Shown: in pieces, positions 25,703 to 33,761 of the stretch
Position numbering within the stretch: position 1 is the stretch's first letter
Layout of the letters: every line of letters starts with the position of its first letter
Assembly: GCF_019218635.1 (NCBI RefSeq)
Contig: NZ_JAHUZB010000003.1
Location: 124,001-188,000, forward strand
Source: Enterococcus alishanensis
Lineage (GTDB): Bacteria; Bacillota; Bacilli; Lactobacillales; Enterococcaceae
Length of the DNA: 64,000 nt
Direction: 5' to 3'
The notes under the pieces: generated by a model
The model's database searches: none
What the model was told of the DNA's origin: nothing
What the model saw: the letters and a program-made list of their open reading frames with translations, nothing else
Program-made: the position numbers and the translations under genes

Positions 25703-26389
25703 ATGAAAATGACGAAAGATATTGTGCTGTCACCGTCAATTATGTGTGCTGATTTGGTTAATTTAGAGAATGATATTCGTGAACTGGAGAAAAATGGTTT
25801 AAATACCTTACATATCGATGTGATTGATGGCGATTTTTCTCCCAGTATGCCTTTAGGTTTAGAGACGATTAAGCGGATGCGGGAAATTACAAAAATGAAT
25901 TTTGATATTCATATTATGTCCACAAATAACGAATTTTTCATTCAAGAAATGCTGAAAATTGGCGTGGAAAGCATCACTTTTCACCTAGAAACCAGTTTAC
26001 ACGTAGATCGGTACATTCAATTAATTAAAAATACCGGTACCAAAGTAGGTGTAGCTTTAAATCCAGCGACTCCTTTGTCAGATTTAGCTTATGTTTTACC
26101 TGATTTAGACTTGGTCTGCTTGATGCTTATTAATCCTGGTTTTGCAGGTAATAAGAATGAAAAGCAAGTTCCTTATGCGCAACAAAAAATTATTGATCTG
26201 AAAACATTAATCGAGAAAAATAGTTTAACGACTGCTATTCAAGTGGATGGCCGGGTCTCACTAGCATCTATACCGGATCTAATTAAGGCAGGTGCCAATA
26301 ATTTAGTGTTAGGAAGCACCAGCTTATTTATTCCTGATAATACTTTAACGGAAAATAAAGCGACTTTGATGAAAGTGATTGGAGGATAA
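25703..26389 (+). CDS. Ribulose-phosphate 3-epimerase family protein (possibly allulose-6-phosphate type)
   Basis: A 228-residue TIM-barrel epimerase. The start LSPSIMCADL, the metal ligands in HIDVIDGDF and DIHIMS, and INPGFAGNK are conserved. The loop that is VDGG in housekeeping enzymes reads VDGR here, and the flexible PN motif after the DGxF is SPSM, so substrate choice may differ. It stands with a hexuloisomerase and under a DeoR operator instead of among pentose-phosphate or ribosomal genes, which suggests a catabolic 3-epimerase for a ketohexose or ketopentose phosphate, for example D-allulose-6-phosphate to fructose-6-phosphate. ATG follows GAGAGGAGATAT. Confidence 0.82.
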   Translation: MKMTKDIVLSPSIMCADLVNLENDIRELEKNGLNTLHIDVIDGDFSPSMPLGLETIKRMREITKMNFDIHIMSTNNEFFIQEMLKIGVESITFHLETSLHVDRYIQLIKNTGTKVGVALNPATPLSDLAYVLPDLDLVCLMLINPGFAGNKNEKQVPYAQQKIIDLKTLIEKNSLTTAIQVDGRVSLASIPDLIKAGANNLVLGSTSLFIPDNTLTENKATLMKVIGG

Positions 26390-26391
26390 AC

Positions 26392-26949
26392 ATGTCATTT
26401 AACCAAGTACAAAAAGAAATTTTATCAGAATTAATTTCTACTTTAGAAGCAGTTTCAAATGAACAGGTTGATCAATTGATTGGTGCAATCGAGCAAGCTG
26501 ATCGTGTATTTTTCGTAGGAGTTGGCCGGGTTTTATTATCATTAGAAGCAGTTGCCAAGCGTCTAGCACATCTAGGTGTAGATACTGTAGTAGTGGGTCA
26601 GATTACTGAACCAGCGATTACTGAAAATGATTTATTGATTGTTGGCTCTGGTAGTGGGGAAAGTTTATTTCCATTAGGAATTACCAGAAAAGCCCGATCC
26701 TTTAATGCTAAAGTTGCCCATATCGGTGCCAATCCTAAGAGTTCTATGAGCGAGTTGACAGATTATTTTGTGCGAATTCCTGTTCAAACGAAACTAAATT
26801 TACCAGGAGAAATCCCTTCAATTCAACCGATGACTAGTTTGTTTGAACAAAGTTTATTGTTGTTAGGAGATACAATCGCATTAATGATAATTCAGAAAAA
26901 TCAGATTGATCTGCCGAAACTGTGGCAGTATCATGCAAACTTGGAGTAA
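26392..26949 (+). CDS. 6-phospho-3-hexuloisomerase (PHI/HxlB family)
   Basis: A 185-residue SIS-domain isomerase that interconverts 3-hexulose-6-phosphate and fructose-6-phosphate. Landmarks are VGVGRVLLSLEAVAKRLAHLG, VGSGSGES and the C-terminal FEQSLLLLGDTIALMI. PHI is best known with a formaldehyde-fixing synthase; here the partner is an epimerase-family protein, not a recognisable 3-hexulose-6-phosphate synthase. ATG is two bases after the epimerase stop, and GGAGGATAAAC is the ribosome site. Likely role: returning an unusual ketohexose phosphate to glycolysis. Confidence 0.85.
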   Translation: MSFNQVQKEILSELISTLEAVSNEQVDQLIGAIEQADRVFFVGVGRVLLSLEAVAKRLAHLGVDTVVVGQITEPAITENDLLIVGSGSGESLFPLGITRKARSFNAKVAHIGANPKSSMSELTDYFVRIPVQTKLNLPGEIPSIQPMTSLFEQSLLLLGDTIALMIIQKNQIDLPKLWQYHANLE

Positions 26950-26954
26950 CAAAT

Positions 26955-26991
26955 AAAGAAGCCCATCAATTAAATTTTGACGGGCTTCTTT
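26955..26991. terminator. Bidirectional terminator
   Basis: AAAGAAGCCC(A)TCA pairs with TGACGGGCTTCTTT across a short AT loop; shared by the epimerase operon and the convergent second DeoR gene. Confidence 0.85.
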
Positions 26992-26994
26992 ACC

Positions 26995-27747
26995 TTAGGC
27001 CGGTTTGACATGAATATTTTTTTTACTGAACTCGGCTAAAAGTTTTTGATCTTTGGCATCAGTGACTAAAATGGTTACAACTTCTGGCGTACAGCAAATA
27101 TAATTACTATATACATTTAGCTTATCAGCCGAAGCCATGGCGATCACTTCATCAGAAACTTGACACATTTTTTGTTTCATTTGAGATTCTTGTTGACTGT
27201 GGACCGTCACGCCAATTTCCGGATGAAAATTATAAATACCCATTAGATAAGTATCAATCCGCATTTCATCTAAGACAGTTAAGGCTTCTACACCTAAACT
27301 AATGGCTGCTCGTTTCGCGACAATTCCACCCAAAGCAATAGTCTTGATATTTCTTTTTTTGATTGCTTCAATCGTAATAAAAGGTGAATTTGTGACAATT
27401 GTAGCTGAAAATTCTTCCGGTAACGCTTTAACCAATTCAAGATTAGTAGTGCCACCATCAATTAAAATGACACTATCCTCAGTTAGCAGTGGTAGCGTTT
27501 GGGCAACCAAAGCCTGTTTTTTTTCAACATTTGAAGACAAACGTTGTTCAAATGTTGTGACGGCTGGACCTAAACTGATGGCCCCACTGTAAATTCGTTT
27601 TACCAAGCCTAGTTGATCCAACTCCCGCAAATCTCTTCGAATTGTATCTTCAGAAACTTCGAATTTCCGACTCAAATCAATTGCTAAAATCTTTTTTTTC
27701 GCATTTAATTCTTCTAAAATTAAATTCTGTCTTTCTCTCTTCAGCAT
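26995..27747 (-). CDS. DeoR-family sugar-responsive repressor 2
   Basis: A 250-residue paralogue of the repressor at 24772. Winged helix at residues 1-57 (SRKFEVSEDTIRRDLREL), sensor domain with ILIDGGTTNLELV, TNSPFITIEA and ALGGIVAKRA. It is divergent from the dehydrogenase/PTS operon; two direct GTGCAAAAAAATG-type repeats lie in between. ATG follows a weak purine-rich site. The pair of repressors and the similar half-sites suggest overlapping control of the two operons. Confidence 0.92.
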   Translation of the reverse strand: MLKRERQNLILEELNAKKKILAIDLSRKFEVSEDTIRRDLRELDQLGLVKRIYSGAISLGPAVTTFEQRLSSNVEKKQALVAQTLPLLTEDSVILIDGGTTNLELVKALPEEFSATIVTNSPFITIEAIKKRNIKTIALGGIVAKRAAISLGVEALTVLDEMRIDTYLMGIYNFHPEIGVTVHSQQESQMKQKMCQVSDEVIAMASADKLNVYSNYICCTPEVVTILVTDAKDQKLLAEFSKKNIHVKPA

Positions 27748-27823
27748 AAAATCCCTTCTTACTTATATTCATTTCCTTAATATTACCATAAAATCGCAAT
27801 AAAAAATTTTTTTATAAAACGTA

Positions 27824-27889
27824 ATCGTGCAAAAAAAATGAATGATTGTGCAAAAAAATGTTGTAATTTGCACGTTAAGCGTTTACAAT
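27824..27889 (+). promoter_or_regulatory. Promoter of the polyol operon with DeoR-type direct repeats
   Basis: GTGCAAAAAAAATG (27827-27840) and GTGCAAAAAAATG (27848-27860) start exactly 21 bases apart, two helical turns, and an inverted TTTGCAC follows at 27867-27873. The promoter is TTGTAA (27861-27866), 17 bases, TACAAT (27884-27889). AAGCGTTTACA at the -10 box keeps half of a cre site, as in the operon upstream. Confidence 0.75.
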
Positions 27890-27967
27890 GTAAACAAGCA
27901 ATGAGGAATCACTAAAAACAAGCAAAAAAATAGCTTGTTTTAAAAATTTAAAACGAGGTGCGAAAAA

Positions 27968-28768
27968 ATGATGGAAAAATGGTTGAACTTATCTGGAAAA
28001 GTGGCAATTGTAACGGGTGGAAGTATGGGGTTAGGTGAAAAAATGGTCGATGCACTTGCAACAAATGGGGCACAGGTGATCTCAGCAGATATCACTGAGA
28101 TGGATACTCATGCAGGTAAAGACAATGTGACCTTAATCGTTTGCGATGTTGCCAATAAGGCCTCTGTAGATAGCATGGTGGCTGAGGTTGTTGAAAAATT
28201 TGGCAAAATTGATATTTTAGTCAACAATGCTGGCGTAAGTCGTCCACGGATGTTGGTGGATTATTATGGAGAACATCCTGAATACGAATTGACTGAAGAT
28301 GATTTTGATTTCATGACTAACGTCAATCAAAAAGGTGTTTTCTTATGCTCTCAAGCGGTGGCGAGAGTCATGGTGAAACAAGAATTTGGCGTCATTATCA
28401 GCATGTCTTCTGAAGCAGGGATTGAGGGTTCCAAAGGCCAAAGTGTTTACTCAGCGAATAAAGCTGCAGTTCATGCCTTTACCAAAGCTTGGGCAAAAGA
28501 ATTAGGTCAATTTAATATTCGCGTCGTAGCAGTAGCACCTGGCATTAATGAAAGAACACCAATGAACAACGATGCAAATTTTAAAGCATTAGCTTATACT
28601 CGTGGCCTTGATCCAACTGTTGTTCATCAAGACTTTTCATCAATCCCATTAAATCGTCCTGGGAAAATGACGGAAATTGCTGACTTAATTTGTTACTTAT
28701 CATCTGATCATGCTTCATATATTTCTGGCACGACAATTAATATCACAGGCGCTAAATCTACTCGTTAG
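27968..28768 (+). CDS. Short-chain dehydrogenase, sorbitol-6-phosphate dehydrogenase-like
   Basis: A 266-residue SDR. Cofactor motif TGGSMGLG, NNAG, catalytic Ser in SMSSEAG and YSANK with the Tyr and Lys are all present. The extended segment PRMLVDYYGEHPEYEL and APGINERTPMN resemble sorbitol-6-phosphate 2-dehydrogenases of lactobacilli, so the substrate is probably a hexitol or pentitol phosphate. ATG at 27968 (or 27971) follows CGAGGTGCG. It is first in an operon with an EIICBA transporter and a second, unrelated polyol-phosphate dehydrogenase. Confidence 0.82.
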   Translation: MMEKWLNLSGKVAIVTGGSMGLGEKMVDALATNGAQVISADITEMDTHAGKDNVTLIVCDVANKASVDSMVAEVVEKFGKIDILVNNAGVSRPRMLVDYYGEHPEYELTEDDFDFMTNVNQKGVFLCSQAVARVMVKQEFGVIISMSSEAGIEGSKGQSVYSANKAAVHAFTKAWAKELGQFNIRVVAVAPGINERTPMNNDANFKALAYTRGLDPTVVHQDFSSIPLNRPGKMTEIADLICYLSSDHASYISGTTINITGAKSTR

Positions 28769-28780
28769 GAGGAAAACTGG

Positions 28781-30694
28781 ATGGAAATCTCTCAAAATAA
28801 ACCAGGTATTTTGGCTAAAATTCGCCGCTTCGGTGGATTCATGAGTGGCATGGTAATGCCAAATCTAGGTGCTTTTGTTGGTTGGGGTTTGATGGCCGCA
28901 CTATTCATTCCCAATGGTTGGTTACCCAATGCTCAATTAAATGAACTTGTTGGTCCGATTTTAAATTATGTCTTTCCATTATTAATTGGTTACACTGCTG
29001 GATACAATATTCATGGTCAACGTGGTGGGGTAATTGGTTTATTCACTAGTATGGGTGTGGTAGTGGGTTCAGACATCACTATGATTAGTGGTGCGATGAT
29101 CATGGGGCCATTATCCGCTTGGGTCTTAAAGAAATTTGATCAATTTATTGATGGTCGTATTAAACCGGGCTTTGAAATGTTTGTTAATAATTTTAGTTTA
29201 GGTATTATTGGTGCCATTTTTACAATCGTAGCTTTTCTGTCTGTAGGACCAGCAATTCGTGGTTTAGTTGCTATCTTAACCGCGGGGGTTCAGTGGGCAA
29301 CCGATAATCGAATGATTCCCGTGTTATCCGTTTTTATGGCTCCAGCTCAGGTATTATTTTTAAATAATGTAGTGAATCATGGGATTTTAGCGCCAATTGG
29401 GTACGCCCAAGCTGCAGAATTAGGAAAATCAATTATGTTCTTGGTTGATACAAATAATGGTCCATTATTAGGAACGTTATTCTCAATTGCCTTATTTGGT
29501 CGCGGTAAAGCAAAAAACACAGCTCCGATGGCGATGTTTATTGCTGGAATTGCCGGGATTGGGGAGGTTTACTTCCCATTCGTTTTAGGAAATCCGATTA
29601 TGGTCTTTGCCACAATGGGTGGCTTGGCGGTCTCCTTGTACTTGCAGGTCTTGTTAGGAGGCGGGTTGATCGGAGTCGCCTCGCCGGGTAGTTTGATAAA
29701 TATTGCTTTAATGACACCAAAAGATGCCATCTTTGCCAATTTTGTCTCGATACTTGCTGGTTTCATTGTCTCGACCCTGATAGGAATGTTCTTATTAAAG
29801 ACATTCGGATCAGGTGAAGAAAATGAGCTAGAAAGTTTTGAAGTCGGTGATCGTAAAGTTCGGAGTGTGGCTGATTTTGCTGCAAGTTCTGGAAAACAAA
29901 CAGCATTATTGAAAAAAATCAATGCAGCAGTGGCAAAAATTGTCGTGGCTTGTGATTCAGGGATGGGTTCTAGTGCGATGGGGGCTTCTGTCTTGAAGAA
30001 ACGCTTGAAATCAGAAGGTTTAGGTGGGATTAAAGTGGTTAATTCTTCCGCTAATCAAATTGATTCTGATGCCGATCTGGTTATTACACTGGACTCGTTA
30101 ATTGAACGAGCCGAGATTAGTGGAAATAATCCTAATATTGCTTACATTCCAATTAATAATTTCTTGAAAGAGAGTGATTACGATGAAGCAATTGCTTTTG
30201 TTAAAGAGAGAAATAGTGAAAGTAGCGAACCAGAAATTTTTGAGACTGAAGAAGAAATTGCAATTGATTCCAAAATCTTAAATGAAGACAATATCCTCTT
30301 AAATCAAAATTTTAATAATGTAGAAGAAGCTATTATCGCTTCGGGGAATCTGCTAGTGAAAAGAGGTTATGTGACTGGTGATTATGTAGATCAAATGATT
30401 GAACGAAATAATCGTTTGCCAGTCTATGTAGGAAATCATGTGGCAATTCCTCATGGTTTAGAAGACGCTCGCGGAGCGATTAAACATTCTGGAGTATCAA
30501 TTATTCAAGTACCTGAAGGCGTAGCTTTTCCAGATGGTGATATCGCGTATATCTTTATTGGGATTGCCGGAAAAGATAATGAACATTTAGAAATTTTAAG
30601 TACAATCACAAATGCGTTGGTGGACGAAGCCAATGTTGAAAGGATTCGCAAGGCGGAAACAGTCAAGGAAATTTTAACTGTTTTTAAAAAATAA
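28781..30694 (+). CDS. PTS EIICBA of the mannitol family, probable polyol transporter
   Basis: A 637-residue protein, the length of E. coli MtlA, with all three domains: EIIC (1-345, starting SGMVMPNLGAFVGWG), EIIB with phospho-Cys391 (CDSGMGSSAMGA) and EIIA with phospho-His558 (VAIPHGLEDA). It imports and phosphorylates a polyol. NNVVNHG is conserved, but the conserved GIHE of the substrate loop is GIGE (residues 259-262), losing the His, so mannitol may not be the substrate. It sits between an SDR and a divergent MtlD-like dehydrogenase. ATG follows AGGAGGAAAACTGG. Confidence 0.88.
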   Translation: MEISQNKPGILAKIRRFGGFMSGMVMPNLGAFVGWGLMAALFIPNGWLPNAQLNELVGPILNYVFPLLIGYTAGYNIHGQRGGVIGLFTSMGVVVGSDITMISGAMIMGPLSAWVLKKFDQFIDGRIKPGFEMFVNNFSLGIIGAIFTIVAFLSVGPAIRGLVAILTAGVQWATDNRMIPVLSVFMAPAQVLFLNNVVNHGILAPIGYAQAAELGKSIMFLVDTNNGPLLGTLFSIALFGRGKAKNTAPMAMFIAGIAGIGEVYFPFVLGNPIMVFATMGGLAVSLYLQVLLGGGLIGVASPGSLINIALMTPKDAIFANFVSILAGFIVSTLIGMFLLKTFGSGEENELESFEVGDRKVRSVADFAASSGKQTALLKKINAAVAKIVVACDSGMGSSAMGASVLKKRLKSEGLGGIKVVNSSANQIDSDADLVITLDSLIERAEISGNNPNIAYIPINNFLKESDYDEAIAFVKERNSESSEPEIFETEEEIAIDSKILNEDNILLNQNFNNVEEAIIASGNLLVKRGYVTGDYVDQMIERNNRLPVYVGNHVAIPHGLEDARGAIKHSGVSIIQVPEGVAFPDGDIAYIFIGIAGKDNEHLEILSTITNALVDEANVERIRKAETVKEILTVFKK

Positions 30695-30709
30695 AATGGA
30701 GATGAAGGT

Positions 30710-31870
30710 ATGAGTAATAAAAATGTGTTAATTGTCGGTGCTGGTCGTTTAGGCAAAGGATTTGTAGGAGAAACGTTCTTTAATGCTGATTGGCAAATTA
30801 GTTTTCTCGACAACAGTCCAAAAGTAATCGATAAATTAAATGAAAAAGGTTATTATGATGTGCGGGTTCATACCACAGATGATGTTTTCATGAATAAAAT
30901 TGAAGGTTATAAAGCCTATTTAGCAGATGATAATTATGCTGTCATGGATGATTTTTTAGCAGCTGACTTAGTGATGTTGCCACTTTACCCAGAAGATTTT
31001 GAAGAATCAGCGAAATACTTAGGAAAATGTTTTGATAAACAATTTGAAGTCAATCCTGAAAGTAAAAAAACTTTAATTTGTTTAACTAATAAGAATCATA
31101 TTATTGACCAAATTACTGCATACTATCGAGAAAATTTAGCTTCAGAAGAGGCAAAGGCCTGGTTTGATAAAAATGTTGTCGTAAGAGATTCCATCGTTCG
31201 TCGTTCAACTGATGCCGATTCAGAATATAGTACTGATTTAGTGACGACTGCAGTGGCGGCCTTAATTATCCAAGGGCCTGTTAACAGTGACTTTAGTGAT
31301 GTAAAGTGGCTAGATGTTAGAGACAATGTTGAGATGCTGAAGGATATTAAAGTCTTTACCATCAATGGGCCCCATGCGGCGACGGCTTACTTTGGCTATT
31401 TGAAGGGTTATGATGATATCACTACGGCTCAAACAGATCCAGAAGTGGCGGCTTTAATTAAAGAAGTTCACGATGCGACTGTTCACGCAGTACTGTTTGA
31501 ATATCCCGTGACTCGTGATGAAATTCGTGAACTAGAATATCTGCCAAAAGCTAAAAATGAAATGCCTGATGCGATTTATCGAGTTGCTTACGATCCAATT
31601 CGCAAAGTGGGAGCTCATGATCGTTTTATGGGTGTCGTGGCGCTATGTGAAAAATATGGGATTGATTACACTGGTTTAACGAAAGCTTTAGCTAGTGCCT
31701 TTGCTTATAATGAACCACGAGATGAGAGCGCCATGGAAATTCAAGCAGATATTAAAGATATTGGCTTAACTAAAACAATTGCCAAATATATTGGAAGAAC
31801 AGAAGATGATGACGTTGTAGCGAAAATCGTAGAACAATACCAAAAACTGGCAATTAAGGAAGTAGTATAG
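30710..31870 (+). CDS. Divergent mannitol-1-phosphate 5-dehydrogenase-like polyol-phosphate dehydrogenase
   Basis: A 386-residue member of the long-chain polyol dehydrogenase family. The dinucleotide motif is GAGRLGKGF, and the active-site pattern K-x4-N-x2-H is present in KVFTINGPHAATAYFG. The rest differs strongly from typical MtlD (for example DNSPKVIDKLNEKGYYDV at the second half of the Rossmann fold). It probably oxidises the polyol phosphate made by the EIICBA, giving a ketose phosphate. The start lies 15 bases after the transporter stop; ribosome site AATGGAGATGAAGGT. Confidence 0.82.
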   Translation: MSNKNVLIVGAGRLGKGFVGETFFNADWQISFLDNSPKVIDKLNEKGYYDVRVHTTDDVFMNKIEGYKAYLADDNYAVMDDFLAADLVMLPLYPEDFEESAKYLGKCFDKQFEVNPESKKTLICLTNKNHIIDQITAYYRENLASEEAKAWFDKNVVVRDSIVRRSTDADSEYSTDLVTTAVAALIIQGPVNSDFSDVKWLDVRDNVEMLKDIKVFTINGPHAATAYFGYLKGYDDITTAQTDPEVAALIKEVHDATVHAVLFEYPVTRDEIRELEYLPKAKNEMPDAIYRVAYDPIRKVGAHDRFMGVVALCEKYGIDYTGLTKALASAFAYNEPRDESAMEIQADIKDIGLTKTIAKYIGRTEDDDVVAKIVEQYQKLAIKEVV

Positions 31871-32517
31871 TGACTTTTCAAGCAGTTATCTTTGATATGG
31901 ATGGAGTAATTATTGACTCTGAGCCGATACAACTGGCCCGGCAAAAGGAATTTATCGCCCATAAAAATATCCATATTTCTGAAGAAGAAATGCTAAAAGT
32001 GGTGGGTGCTAATCGAAAATTAACGTATCAAATTATCTCTCCTTATGCGCCAGAAGAAACTTTTGATACCTATTTTCAAGGTTTTACGGATTATTTTAAA
32101 GCGCAAAAGATTGATTTTCAAAGTATTTTAAACGAAGAAATTTTAACTGTCTTTGATTGGTTAAAGAAAAAAGACAAAAAAATCGCTTTGGCTTCTTCAG
32201 GATCACCAGAAAAAATTGCAACGGTATTAGAAGAATGTGATTTAGCGGGCTATTTCGATGTTGTTTTAAGTGGTGATCAGTTTAGACAATCGAAGCCTCA
32301 TCCAGAAATCTATTTCACAACTGCAGAAAAGTTAGCTTTGCCTGTGGAAGCGTGTATCGTAGTTGAAGATTCTGAATATGGTATCACCGCCGCAAAAAAA
32401 GCCAGCATGTATACTTTTGCTAAAAAAGAAACCCGATTCAATTTCTCTCAAATAGATGCCGACCAACTGTTTACTGACTTTGATGAGTTACAACTTGCTT
32501 TGGAAAAACAAAATTAA
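31870..32517 (+). CDS. HAD-superfamily hydrolase (beta-phosphoglucomutase-like)
   Basis: A 215-residue HAD protein with all motifs: DMDGVI (motif I), SSGSPEKI (motif II), the Lys in KPHPEIY (motif III) and VEDSEYG (motif IV), plus an alpha-helical cap. It starts at GTG 31870, overlapping the dehydrogenase stop by one base, so the two are coupled. In a sugar operon such enzymes are either mutases or house-cleaning sugar phosphatases that stop toxic accumulation of phosphorylated polyols. The cap has no clear mutase marker, so phosphatase is more likely. Confidence 0.88.
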   Translation: MTFQAVIFDMDGVIIDSEPIQLARQKEFIAHKNIHISEEEMLKVVGANRKLTYQIISPYAPEETFDTYFQGFTDYFKAQKIDFQSILNEEILTVFDWLKKKDKKIALASSGSPEKIATVLEECDLAGYFDVVLSGDQFRQSKPHPEIYFTTAEKLALPVEACIVVEDSEYGITAAKKASMYTFAKKETRFNFSQIDADQLFTDFDELQLALEKQN

Positions 32518-32523
32518 TTCTAA

Positions 32524-32548
32524 AGAGAGGCTTGCCTCTCTTTTTTTG
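32524..32548 (+). terminator. Rho-independent terminator of the polyol operon
   Basis: AGAGAGG / CCTCTCT hairpin with a short loop and seven T. Confidence 0.85.
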
Positions 32549-32595
32549 TTCTTCTGTATTTTTTTAGGTCCTACACTAAACAAAAAGGAGGCAAC

Positions 32596-33162
32596 ATGTT
32601 AAAGTCACGGGTTGAGATTTTTACTGAGGGGATTATTTCGATCGTTACGACATTATTAGTTTTGGAATTGCCACAATCAGCTGGTGGTAGTTGGAACGAT
32701 TTATTTGCAGTGGGTCATAAGTTAGTCGTTTATTTAATTAGTTTTGTGCGCTGGCTACTTATTGGAACACAACCATTACCATCTTTTCCAAATCGTTGAT
32801 AAAAACGATGGGGTGGTTTTATGGGCGAATAATGTGTTTATTTTAATGATGACTCTTTTTCCATTTGTAACACATGGGTGGGTGATCAATCCTTGTGCTT
32901 GGCCACCGCAAGCCTTGTTTGGTTGGATTCTTTCAGGCACCATCAGATCATATTTTTTTCCGCTTATATTTTAGCATATCCGATAGGTGAGATTCTCCTT
33001 TAGTAAAAGTTATTTAGTCACTATCCAAAGCTTTATTGGTCAATTGTTTGGGTGGTAGTAGCCTTATTTACAAGTTATTTTATTACGCAGTTAACTGTTA
33101 TTACCATCAATATAATTGTTCTGGTAAGGTGATTTATTCATGAACGGAAGATTAAAAGATGA
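32596..33162 (+). pseudogene. Broken TMEM175-like (DUF1211) potassium channel gene
   Basis: A strong ribosome site (AAAGGAGGCAAC) and ATG begin RVEIFTEGIISIVTTLLVLEL, the first helix of bacterial TMEM175 channels. After about 51 codons the frame shifts (near 32745) to HNHYHLFQIVDKNDGVVLWANN, and further shifts are needed to reach the C-terminal FIHERKIKR stop at 33162. An intact gene would encode about 190 residues. Several frameshifts argue for a true pseudogene. Confidence 0.85.
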
Positions 33163-33266
33163 ATCTAAATGATATGGTTGAGATTTTTTTTCAAGCAATT
33201 TTTTATTGCTATGAGATTCTGAAGTAAGGTACACTGCAAGTATGAAAATAAGTGAGGGGATATTGT

Positions 33267-33659
33267 ATGGCGTTATTTTTGCAAGAGGAGAGTTTTTGTC
33301 AATTTTTAGCTAGTAAGTTTACTGACCGTCAGTTTTCGTTAGGGCATTCGGTGATTTCCATCAATGTAGTCAGTCTAAGTCCTATTATGAGTTGCCTCTA
33401 TTATAGTGAAAATTTCTTTGCGGCTGCTAAATATAATCGTCAACTGGAAGTTTTCACGGATTATTTATTGGTAGATCAATCAGAAATTGTTAGTAAAGAG
33501 CTAACCAAGCAAGGTCTGAACTATCAGTTAACCATTGAAACACAAGAGAAATTAGCCAATGATCAACATTTAAAATTGTCATTCAATCTATCATCCATGA
33601 CAGGAACAAAGTGGCATAAACAAAATCTAAAAAATATTGTTGCTAGTTTTAGTGAATAG
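33267..33659 (+). CDS. Conserved protein of unknown function
   Basis: A 130-residue soluble protein, starting MALFLQEESFCQFL. It is rich in hydrophobic beta-prone segments in the first half (HSVISINVVSLSPIMSC) and charged in the second. ATG at 33267 follows GTGAGGGGATATTGT; the frame could start at 33252 but the ribosome site favours 33267. It has its own terminator. No family recognised. Confidence 0.7.
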   Translation: MALFLQEESFCQFLASKFTDRQFSLGHSVISINVVSLSPIMSCLYYSENFFAAAKYNRQLEVFTDYLLVDQSEIVSKELTKQGLNYQLTIETQEKLANDQHLKLSFNLSSMTGTKWHKQNLKNIVASFSE

Positions 33660-33665
33660 TTAAAA

Positions 33666-33692
33666 AATCCGAGATTGCCGTCTCGGGTTTTT
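33666..33692 (+). terminator. Rho-independent terminator
   Basis: AATCCGAGA / TCTCGGGTT hairpin with a 6-base loop and five T. Confidence 0.85.
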
Positions 33693-33761
33693 AATTTAGA
33701 TTGGCAAAAGACCGAGCATTGTCTATAATGAAGAAAAGTGTTTCAAAAAAGGGGTGAAAAA

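Noticed and set aside
28781-31870. Simple mannitol operon (mtlA-mtlD)
   Set aside because: The EIIC substrate motif is changed, the dehydrogenase is strongly divergent, no MtlR is present and the neighbours (SDR, PHI, epimerase) are not part of mannitol use.
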